DNA from: Xanthobacter sp. YC-JY1
GTDB lineage: Bacteria; Pseudomonadota; Alphaproteobacteria; Rhizobiales; Xanthobacteraceae
DNA length: 64,000 nucleotides
Direction: 5' to 3'
Assembly (NCBI RefSeq): GCF_021730305.1
Contig: NZ_CP032674.1
Span: forward strand, 605,001-669,000
In this document: positions 57,568-64,000 of the stretch, in pieces
Layout of the letters: each line of letters begins with the position of its first letter
How positions within the stretch are numbered: position 1 is the first letter of the stretch
Translations under genes and position numbers: made by a program
The notes under the pieces: generated by a model
The model's input: only the letters and a program-made list of their open reading frames with translations
The model's database searches: none
What the model was told of the DNA's origin: nothing

Positions 57568-59307
57568 ATGAGCGGCGAGGACGATTTCCGCATCCGGCCG
57601 GGCCGCATCCGATCCACCCGCGCACAACAGGCGCGGCCCTTCATCGCCCAGGCGCTCGCCGCAGCCCAGCGCGCCGGCGGCAGCGTCTCGCGCTCCGGCA
57701 AGATCGGCTCGGGCAACCGCTCGCGTTTCGGGCGCGGCCAGCGCGCGACGGTGCAGGCCAATCGTCTGCTCACCAGCCGATCGCGCAACACGGTGATCAA
57801 GACACGCGTCGTCCGGCACACCGCTCGGGCCGCGCCGCTCTCCGCCCACCTCAGCTATCTCCGGCGCGAGGGCGTCACCCGGGATGGAGAGAAGGCCCGG
57901 CTGTTCGGGCCCGAGACCGAGGACGCCGATCCCAAGGCGTTTGCTGAGCGCACCCAGGACGACCGGCATCATTTCCGCTTCATCGTCTCGCCCGAGGACG
58001 CGACCGAGATGTCCGACCTCAAGACCTTCGCCCGCGACCTGATGGGGCAGATTGAAAAGGACCTCGGGACCAAGCTCGACTGGGTCGGCGTCGATCACTG
58101 GAACACGGACAATCCGCACGTCCATATCATCCTGCGCGGGCGCACCGATGACCGCCAGGACCTCGTCATATCCCGCGACTACATCAAGGAAGGCATGCGC
58201 GCCCGCGCGCAGGATCTCGTTACCCAGGAGTTGGGACCGCGCACCGACCACGAGATACGCCGCAATCTCGAACGCCAGATCGACGCGGAGCGCTGGACCA
58301 ACCTTGACCGGCAGCTTGCCCGAGACAGCTACCGCGCCGGGGTCGTCGATCTCGCGCCGCACCCTGACCGCCAGCCCGACGAATTCCACGCGATGAAGGT
58401 CGGCCGCCTGCGCAAGTTGGAGACGCTCGGCCTCGCCGATCAGGTTGGCCCCGGCCAATGGGCCGTGTCCGAGAATGCCGAGGCGACCCTGCGCGAGCTG
58501 GGTGAGCGTGGCGACATCATCAAGCGCATTCATCGCGGCCTAACCGAACGCGGCATCGAACGCGGCGCCGCCAGCTATGTGCTCGCCGGCGAGAGCATCA
58601 ACGATCCCGTCGTCGGCCGACTGGTCGATCGCGGTCTCGACGACGAGCTGAAGGGCACGGCCTATGCCGTGGTCGATGGCACGGACGGACGCACCCACCA
58701 CATCAAGCTGCCCGACCTTGACGCCGCCAGCGACAGCGCGCCGGGTTCCATCGTCGAACTGCGCAAATTCGACGACGCGCAAGGCCGCCGCCGCGTTGCG
58801 CTCGCCGTCCGCTCCGATCTCGACATCTCCGCCCAAGTCAACGCGACCGGAGCTACCTGGCTCGACAGGCAGGCCATCGCGCGCGATCCGGTTGCACTCG
58901 GCGGCGGCGGCTTCGGCGCGGAGGTTCGCCAGGCGATGGACCGGCGCGCCGAGCATCTCGTCAGCCAGGGTCTCGCCGAGCGGCAAGCGCGCGGCGTCAG
59001 CTTCTCCCCGGGCCTGATCGACACGTTGCGGCAGCGCGAGGTGGAGGCCCTGGGCGAAAAGCTCGCGGCCGAGACCGGCCGACAATTCTCCAAGGCCGCA
59101 ACGGGCGAGTATGTGGCGGGCACTTATCGCCAGCGCTTCGCGCTCGCTTCCGGCCGCTTCGCCATGATCGACGACGGCCTCGGCTTCCAGCTCGTGCCCT
59201 GGTCGCCCTCCCTCGAACGTCAGATCGGTCAGCACGTCTCCGGCGTGTCGCGCGGCGCCGGCGGCGTCGACTGGAGCTTCGGCCGCAACCGCGGCCTCGG
59301 CATGTAG
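57568..59307 (+). CDS. DUF3363/VirD2-like relaxase
   Basis: A 579-aa relaxase of the DUF3363 (MobP-type) family. Relaxase core: HHFRFIVSPEDATEMSDL and DWVGVDHWNTDNPHVHIILRG (His-x-His metal site). The C-terminal DUF3363 domain follows (LVSQGLAERQARGVSFSPGL). Start at 57568; a family-typical N-terminus RIRPGRIRSTRAQQARPF follows. It nicks the ICE oriT and leads the strand through the TraG-coupled Trb channel. It differs in family from the TraA relaxase of the adjacent mobilizable element. Confidence 0.9.
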   Translation: MSGEDDFRIRPGRIRSTRAQQARPFIAQALAAAQRAGGSVSRSGKIGSGNRSRFGRGQRATVQANRLLTSRSRNTVIKTRVVRHTARAAPLSAHLSYLRREGVTRDGEKARLFGPETEDADPKAFAERTQDDRHHFRFIVSPEDATEMSDLKTFARDLMGQIEKDLGTKLDWVGVDHWNTDNPHVHIILRGRTDDRQDLVISRDYIKEGMRARAQDLVTQELGPRTDHEIRRNLERQIDAERWTNLDRQLARDSYRAGVVDLAPHPDRQPDEFHAMKVGRLRKLETLGLADQVGPGQWAVSENAEATLRELGERGDIIKRIHRGLTERGIERGAASYVLAGESINDPVVGRLVDRGLDDELKGTAYAVVDGTDGRTHHIKLPDLDAASDSAPGSIVELRKFDDAQGRRRVALAVRSDLDISAQVNATGATWLDRQAIARDPVALGGGGFGAEVRQAMDRRAEHLVSQGLAERQARGVSFSPGLIDTLRQREVEALGEKLAAETGRQFSKAATGEYVAGTYRQRFALASGRFAMIDDGLGFQLVPWSPSLERQIGQHVSGVSRGAGGVDWSFGRNRGLGM

Positions 59308-59332
59308 CCCAATCAAGGAAGGAGTGCCCGCC

Positions 59333-61318
59333 ATGTCGGCGACCAAGATCCTCTGGGGCCAGATACTCACCGTCTTCCTGATCGTGCTCATGACGACCTG
59401 GGCGGCGACGCAGTGGACGGCCTATCGGCTCGGTTTCCAACCGCAGCTCGGGCTTCCATGGTTCGAACTGGCCGGCTGGCCGATTTACTATCCGCCCGCC
59501 TTCTTCTGGTGGTGGTATTTCTACGATGCCTATGCGCCGCCGATCTTCATCGAGGGCGCCTATATCGCGGCGTCTGGCGGCTTCATGTCCATCGCCGTCG
59601 CGATCGGCATGTCCGTCTGGCGGGCGCGTGAGGCCAAGAACGCCGAGACGTTCGGTTCCGCCCGATGGGCGGTCGCCCCCGAAGTGAGCGCCGCCGGCCT
59701 GCTGGGCGCGGATGGCGTCATCCTGGGGAAATTCGAGCGCGACTATCTCCGCCACGATGGTCCTGAGCATGTGCTGTGCTTCGCGCCCACGCGATCCGGC
59801 AAGGGCGTGGGCCTTGTCGTGCCCTCGCTGCTGACCTGGCCGGGCTCCGCTATCGTCCATGACATCAAGGGGGAGAACTGGACGCTCACTGCCGGCTTCC
59901 GATCCCGGCACGGCCGTGTGCTGCTGTTCGATCCGACCAACGCGAAGTCCGCCGCCTACAATCCGCTGCTCGAGGTCCGACGCGGCGAATGGGAGGTCCG
60001 CGACGTCCAGAACATCGCCGACATCCTGGTCGATCCGGAAGGCTCGCTGGAGAAGCGGAACCATTGGGAGAAAACCAGCCACGCGTTGCTGGTCGGCGCG
60101 ATCCTGCACGTCCTTTACGCCGAGGCCGACAAGACGCTCGCCGGCGTCGCCGCCTTCCTCTCAGATCCGAAGCGGCCGATCGATTCGACCCTCGCCGCCA
60201 TGATGAAGACCCCGCATCTTGGCGAAGCCGGACCGCATCCGGTGATCGCCAGTGCGGCCCGCGAGCTGCTGAATAAATCCGACAACGAGCGCTCGGGCGT
60301 GCTGTCCACCGCGATGTCGTTCCTCGGGCTCTATCGCGACCCCGTCGTTGCCGAGGTCACACGCCGCTGCGACTGGCGCATCACCGACATAGTCGGCGGC
60401 AAGCATCCGACGACGCTCTACCTCGTCGTGCCGCCGTCGGACATCAACCGGACCAAGCCGCTGATCCGTCTGATCCTCAATCAGATCGGCCGGCGGCTCA
60501 CGGAGGATCTGAAGGCGAAGGGCAACCGCCATCGCCTCCTCCTGATGCTCGACGAGTTCCCGGCCCTCGGCCGCCTCGATTTCTTCGAGAGCGCGCTCGC
60601 CTTCATGGCGGGTTACGGCCTCAAAGCCTTCCTCATCGCACAGTCGCTGAACCAGATCGAGAAGGCCTACGGGCCCAACAACTCGATCCTCGACAACTGC
60701 CATGTGCGCGTCAGCTTCGCGACCAACGATGAGCGGACCGCCAAACGTGTCTCGGACGCGCTCGGCACTGCGACCGAGATGCGCGCGATGAAGAACTATG
60801 CCGGTCATCGCCTGTCGCCATGGCTCGGCCACATGATGGTCTCGCGCTCGGAGACAGCCCGGCAACTGATGACGCCTGGCGAGATCATGCAGCTTCCGCC
60901 GTCCGACGAGATCGTCATGGTCGCCGGCATCCGGCCGATCCGCGCGAAGAAAGCGCGATATTATGAGGATCGCCGGTTTCAGGAGCGCATCTTACCGCCG
61001 CCGAACCTCGTTAAGTCGACAACGGCTCGGCCGGACGACTGGAGCGCGCTGCCCCTTCCGGTGACGCCCACGGTGGCGACGGCTACCGCCGGCGGCGGAT
61101 CGGAAGATGAGGATACGACCGACTCCGAGCGCCGGCACCAGCCGGAACTGAGCCGCTCAAAACCCGTCGAGCCTAAGCAACCCATCGAAAACGAGTTCGA
61201 GATCGATCCCCGCGACGACGCCGATGAGGACGCTGCACGTCTCTCGCGGATGAATCAGACCATGCGCCAGGTGGCACGCCAAGCGTCGCTCGATCCCGGC
61301 GACGGCATCGAGCTTTAG
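59333..61318 (+). CDS. traG: TraG/VirD4 coupling protein
   Basis: A 661-aa type IV coupling ATPase with N-terminal membrane helices, Walker A PTRSGKGVGLVVPSL (around residue 154) and Walker B LLLMLDEFPALG. The late segment VAGIRPIRAKKARYYEDRRF matches TraG. It hands the relaxase-bound DNA to the Trb secretion channel. Start at ATG 59333. Followed 8 bp later by the ribbon-helix-helix gene. Confidence 0.94.
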   Translation: MSATKILWGQILTVFLIVLMTTWAATQWTAYRLGFQPQLGLPWFELAGWPIYYPPAFFWWWYFYDAYAPPIFIEGAYIAASGGFMSIAVAIGMSVWRAREAKNAETFGSARWAVAPEVSAAGLLGADGVILGKFERDYLRHDGPEHVLCFAPTRSGKGVGLVVPSLLTWPGSAIVHDIKGENWTLTAGFRSRHGRVLLFDPTNAKSAAYNPLLEVRRGEWEVRDVQNIADILVDPEGSLEKRNHWEKTSHALLVGAILHVLYAEADKTLAGVAAFLSDPKRPIDSTLAAMMKTPHLGEAGPHPVIASAARELLNKSDNERSGVLSTAMSFLGLYRDPVVAEVTRRCDWRITDIVGGKHPTTLYLVVPPSDINRTKPLIRLILNQIGRRLTEDLKAKGNRHRLLLMLDEFPALGRLDFFESALAFMAGYGLKAFLIAQSLNQIEKAYGPNNSILDNCHVRVSFATNDERTAKRVSDALGTATEMRAMKNYAGHRLSPWLGHMMVSRSETARQLMTPGEIMQLPPSDEIVMVAGIRPIRAKKARYYEDRRFQERILPPPNLVKSTTARPDDWSALPLPVTPTVATATAGGGSEDEDTTDSERRHQPELSRSKPVEPKQPIENEFEIDPRDDADEDAARLSRMNQTMRQVARQASLDPGDGIEL

Positions 61319-61326
61319 GAGGCACC

Positions 61327-61761
61327 ATGGCAAAGCCTCCCAAAAAACAGCGGCTGTCTGTGTATCTCGAACCGGACGTCATGAAGGCGCTCGCCGCGCA
61401 CGCCGCCAGGCGCGATCAATCCCTCTCGCTGATCGCGGAAGCCGGCATCGCCTCTTTCCTGTCGCCTGACGCCGCCGAACGGCAGGAGGCGGCGACGACG
61501 AAGCGGCTCGATCAGCTCGACCGGCGAATGGCGCGCATGGAGCGCGACCTTGGTATAGCCGTCGAAACGCTCGCCGTGTTCATCCGCTTCTGGCTGACCA
61601 CGAACCCGCCGCTACCAGAGCCCGCCCAGGCAGCGGCGCGCGCCAAGGCCGGCGAGCGCTACGAGGCGTTCGTCACCGCGCTCGGCCGCCGACTCGCTCA
61701 CGGGCCGAAGCTTCGGCAAGAGATTTCGGAGGACATCGCGCCCGCGCACGACGCGGATTAA
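61327..61761 (+). CDS. CopG/ribbon-helix-helix protein of the trb operon
   Basis: A 144-aa protein: N-terminal RHH (KQRLSVYLEPDVMKALAAHA, then ARRDQSLSLIAEAGIASFL) and a C-terminal coiled-coil (AATTKRLDQLDRRMARMERDL) with a hydrophobic helix. Proteins of this type separate traG from trbB in related ICEs and probably regulate transfer or bind oriT. Start at 61327, GGAGG upstream. Confidence 0.85.
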   Translation: MAKPPKKQRLSVYLEPDVMKALAAHAARRDQSLSLIAEAGIASFLSPDAAERQEAATTKRLDQLDRRMARMERDLGIAVETLAVFIRFWLTTNPPLPEPAQAAARAKAGERYEAFVTALGRRLAHGPKLRQEISEDIAPAHDAD

Positions 61762-61832
61762 TCACGGCTACGTCGACCGCAAGTATTCCGGCGTTCCGCC
61801 ATTTCCCTGTCTTTGTACGCCACAGTACGACG

Positions 61833-61845
61833 ACCACATTGTGGT
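61833..61845. promoter_or_regulatory. Inverted repeat in the trb leader
   Basis: ACCACA-t-TGTGGT is a perfect inverted repeat in the 170-bp gap before trbB; GTACGCCACAGTAC just upstream adds a second short palindrome. Candidate operator for the trb operon. Confidence 0.45.
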
Positions 61846-61930
61846 TGTTGTCAGGCCGTGATTTCTGCCTCTTCTACTCATCCCCGATCCAGGGCCGCAT
61901 GTCGCGGTCCCGCAAGAGAACGGGGACGAC

Positions 61931-62914
61931 GTGGCGGCCATTCACCAGAAATCGGAGGCGATCCTTCGCGGCGCCCGCATGCTGCGCACGGCTCTCGGGC
62001 CGGCGATCGCCCGGTTTCTGGAAGATCCCACGATCGTCGAGGTGATGCTCAACCCCGATGGGCGGCTCTGGGTCGACCGTCTTTCCGAAGGGCTTTCCGA
62101 TACGGGTGAGCTGCTGTCGCCTTCGGACGGCGAGCGGATCATCCGTCTGGTCGCCCACCATGTCGGCGCCGAGGTTCATCCCGGCGCACCGCGAGTCTCG
62201 GCCGAGCTGCCCGAAACGGGCGAGCGGTTCGAGGGGCTGTTGCCTCCCGTGGTGTCCGCGCCCGCCTTCGCGATCCGCAAGCCCGCCGTCGCCGTGTTCA
62301 CGCTCGACGATTATGTCGCCGCCGGGATCATGGCGGCGGATCAGGCCGAGACGCTGCGCCAGGCTGTGGCCGACCGGCGCAACATCCTCGTCGCCGGCGG
62401 CACATCCACCGGCAAGACCACCCTCACAAACGCGCTGCTCGCGGAAGTCTCCAAAACCTCGGACCGCGTCGTCCTCATCGAGGACACGCGTGAACTGCAA
62501 TGCGCCGCGCCGAACCTGGTCGCCATGCGGACCAAGGACGGCGTCGCCTCGCTCTCCGACCTCGTCCGCTCCTCGCTCCGCTTGCGCCCCGACCGCATCC
62601 CGATAGGCGAGGTCCGCGGGGCCGAGGCCCTCGACCTGCTCAAGGCCTGGGGCACCGGACACCCCGGCGGTGTCGGCACCATCCACGCCGGCACCGCCAT
62701 CGGCGCGCTGCGCCGTATGGAGCAGCTCATCCAGGAAGCCGTCGTCACCGTCCCGCGCGCCCTGATCGCCGAGACGATCGATCTGGTCGCCGTGCTGTCC
62801 GGTCGCGGCGCGTCGCGCCGCCTCACCGAACTCGCCCGCATCGAGGGCCTCGGCCCCGACGGCGACTACCGCGTCACCCCCGTAAGCCAGCCCCTCACAG
62901 GAGATCCGTCATGA
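61931..62914 (+). CDS. trbB: Conjugal transfer ATPase TrbB
   Basis: A 327-aa VirB11-type secretion ATPase: Walker [17 protein letters not shown], the Asp box [16 protein letters not shown], and Walker B/His box region [29 protein letters not shown]. It powers pilus assembly and substrate transport at the inner membrane. GTG start at 61931. First trb gene; trbC follows with a 4-bp overlap. Confidence 0.95.
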   Translation: MAAIHQKSEAILRGARMLRTALGPAIARFLEDPTIVEVMLNPDGRLWVDRLSEGLSDTGELLSPSDGERIIRLVAHHVGAEVHPGAPRVSAELPETGERFEGLLPPVVSAPAFAIRKPAVAVFTLDDYVAAGIMAADQAETLRQAVADRRNILVAGGTSTGKTTLTNALLAEVSKTSDRVVLIEDTRELQCAAPNLVAMRTKDGVASLSDLVRSSLRLRPDRIPIGEVRGAEALDLLKAWGTGHPGGVGTIHAGTAIGALRRMEQLIQEAVVTVPRALIAETIDLVAVLSGRGASRRLTELARIEGLGPDGDYRVTPVSQPLTGDPS

Positions 62915-63243
62915 TCCAGCATGCCCTGCGTTTCCGCCGCCAGCTCGCCACGGCGGTATCCGTCACTTTCGTCACGCTGGCGCTCGCGCCCGCCGCTCAC
63001 GCTTCCGGCTCCCAGATGCCCTGGGAGGCGCCGTTGCAATCGATCCTCGAATCGATCGAGGGCCCGGTCGCCAAGATCATCGCGGTGATGATCATCATCA
63101 TCACCGGCCTGACGCTGGCGTTCGGCGATACGTCGGGCGGCGCGCGCAAGCTCATCCAGATCGTCTTCGGCCTGTCGATCGCCTTCGCTGCGTCCAGCTT
63201 CTTCCTGTCGTTCTTCTCGTTCGGCGGCGGGGCGCTCGTCTGA
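62911..63243 (+). CDS. trbC: Conjugal pilin TrbC
   Basis: A 110-aa pilin precursor with a long signal region (RQLATAVSVTFVTLALAPAA followed by HA|SGSQMPWE) and two hydrophobic helices (IIAVMIIIITGLTLAFG and IVFGLSIAFAASSFFLSFF). Processed by TraF encoded at 55617-56162. Overlaps trbB (ATGA) and trbD (TGATG). Confidence 0.93.
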   Translation: MIQHALRFRRQLATAVSVTFVTLALAPAAHASGSQMPWEAPLQSILESIEGPVAKIIAVMIIIITGLTLAFGDTSGGARKLIQIVFGLSIAFAASSFFLSFFSFGGGALV

Positions 63244-63524
63244 TGGCCGATGGCGCCGACCATGGCGGCGAGCTGCCGGGCTTTTCGGTCCCGGTTCACC
63301 GGGCGCTGACCGAGCAGATCCTGCTCGGCGGCGCCCCGCGCTCGCTCGCCATTCTGAATGGCACGCTCGCCGCCGCACTCGGCCTTGGCCTTCGCCTCTG
63401 GCTGGTCGGCCTTGGCCTTTGGGCCTTGGGGCACTTCGCAGCCGTCTGGGCCGCTAAGCGTGATCCGCAGTTCGTCGACGTCGTGCGCAAGCATCTGCGC
63501 ATCCCCGGCCACCTGTCGGTTTGA
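63243..63524 (+). CDS. trbD: Conjugal transfer protein TrbD
   Basis: A 93-aa VirB3-like inner-membrane protein: PGFSVPVHRALTEQILLGGA, then PRSLAILNGTLAAALGLGLR and a hydrophobic helix, ending FVDVVRKHLRIPGHL. Its start shares a base with the trbC stop. It assists TrbE and the pilus at the membrane. Confidence 0.93.
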   Translation: MADGADHGGELPGFSVPVHRALTEQILLGGAPRSLAILNGTLAAALGLGLRLWLVGLGLWALGHFAAVWAAKRDPQFVDVVRKHLRIPGHLSV

Positions 63525-63536
63525 GGAGCGACGCCG

Positions 63537-64000
63537 ATGATGAACCTTGCTGAATATCGAAACCGCAACACCCGGCTCGCCGACTTCCTGCCCTGGGTCG
63601 CTTTGGTCGGCGAAGGGATCGTGCTCAACAAGGATGGGAGCCTGCAGCGCACCGCACGCTTCCGCGGCCCCGATCTCGACAGCGCCGTGCCGGCCGAGCT
63701 GGTGGCCGTCGCCGGCCGGCTCAACAACGCATTTCGTCGCCTCGGCTCCGGCTGGGCGATCTTCGTCGAAGCGCAGCGCCATGGCGCCGCGACCTATCCG
63801 GCCAGCATGTTCGCCGACAGCGCCTCCGCCCTGGTCGACGCCGAACGCAAGGCCGACTTCGAGGAGGCCGGTGCGCATTTCGAGTCCAGCTATTTCCTGA
63901 CCTTCCTCTATCTGCCGCCGGCCGAGGACGCCGCCCGCGCTGAGACCTGGCTCTACGAGGGCCGCGATCAGGCCGGCGTCGATGCGCACGAGATCCTGCG
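63537..64000 (+). CDS. trbE: Conjugal transfer ATPase TrbE, N-terminal part only
   Basis: The first 154 codons of a VirB4-type ATPase: MMNLAEYRNRNTRLADFLPW, then VALVGEGIVLNKDGSLQRTA, RFRGPDLDSAVPAELVAVAG, and SYFLTFLYLPPAEDAARAET. The gene runs off the right edge; Walker motifs are outside. GAGGAG precedes the start; the next codon is also ATG. Confidence 0.93.
   Translation, partial: MMNLAEYRNRNTRLADFLPWVALVGEGIVLNKDGSLQRTARFRGPDLDSAVPAELVAVAGRLNNAFRRLGSGWAIFVEAQRHGAATYPASMFADSASALVDAERKADFEEAGAHFESSYFLTFLYLPPAEDAARAETWLYEGRDQAGVDAHEIL

Noticed and set aside
57320-57571. 83-codon plus-strand frame overlapping the transglycosylase stop
   Set aside because: No motif and unlike known transfer proteins; the region is more likely a leader or oriT.

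Overview
This is a GC-rich alphaproteobacterial window, most likely Hyphomicrobiales/Rhizobiales. The reasons are codon use, the Ti-type traC/traD/traA cluster, and an ICE backbone (DUF932, ParB, Strawberry notch, RepA, DUF736, DUF2840, DUF3363 relaxase, TraG, Trb) that is common in that group. No ribosomal or other species-diagnostic gene is present, so I do not name a genus. No tRNA, rRNA or CRISPR array was seen.

Region 1 (1-8740) looks like ordinary chromosome. A minus-strand operon carries an isochorismatase-like amidase, a NitT/TauT-type ABC importer, an SDR oxidoreductase, an allantoinase-like cyclic amidohydrolase and the start of a ring-opening amidohydrolase (cyanuric acid hydrolase/barbiturase family). 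It is divergent from a LysR regulator with a palindrome in the gap. It is best read as uptake and opening of an N-heterocycle. A SnoaL-like gene with a divergent MarR regulator (two operators visible) and an IclR regulator follow.

Region 2 (about 8780-11960) is a decayed island end: a 5'-truncated JAMM protease, a frameshifted ThiF/E1-like gene cut by an IS3-family (IS407-type) element, and a P4-type integrase pseudogene with a large in-frame deletion. Region 3 (11959-26996) is a compact mobilizable element. It lies between 16-bp direct repeats that match the last codons of guaA (Ile-Glu-Trp-Glu-stop), and it holds a four-gene type I restriction-modification operon, an AbiEi/AbiEii toxin-antitoxin pair, traD, traC, an oriT, traA, an AlpA-like regulator and an intact integrase.

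Region 4 (27204-37647) is the most interesting part: nine minus-strand genes, mostly overlapping by a few bases. They are a ribbon-helix-helix protein, a C5-cytosine methyltransferase, an Eco29kI-type GIY-YIG endonuclease, a Vsr nuclease, a GHKL (MutL/MORC-like) ATPase with a Cys4 cluster, an Mrr-SF2 helicase, an unknown 176-aa protein, a PIN-like protein and a 594-aa protein with a C-terminal PD-(D/E)XK-type motif. The core matches published MutL/MORC-linked restriction systems; the last three genes and three CCGCGG sites at 10-bp steps over the operon's first start codon look new.

Region 5 (38005-64000, continuing to the right) is an ICE backbone: DUF932, ParB, Strawberry notch helicase-methylase, Toprim and DUF2493, then a minus-strand cargo gene, small regulators, RepA with iterons, ParA, and the transfer genes traF, lytic transglycosylase, relaxase, traG and trbBCDE. 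The window therefore shows chromosome on the left followed by neighbouring or nested guaA-type integrating elements; the right end and the integrase of the large ICE lie outside.
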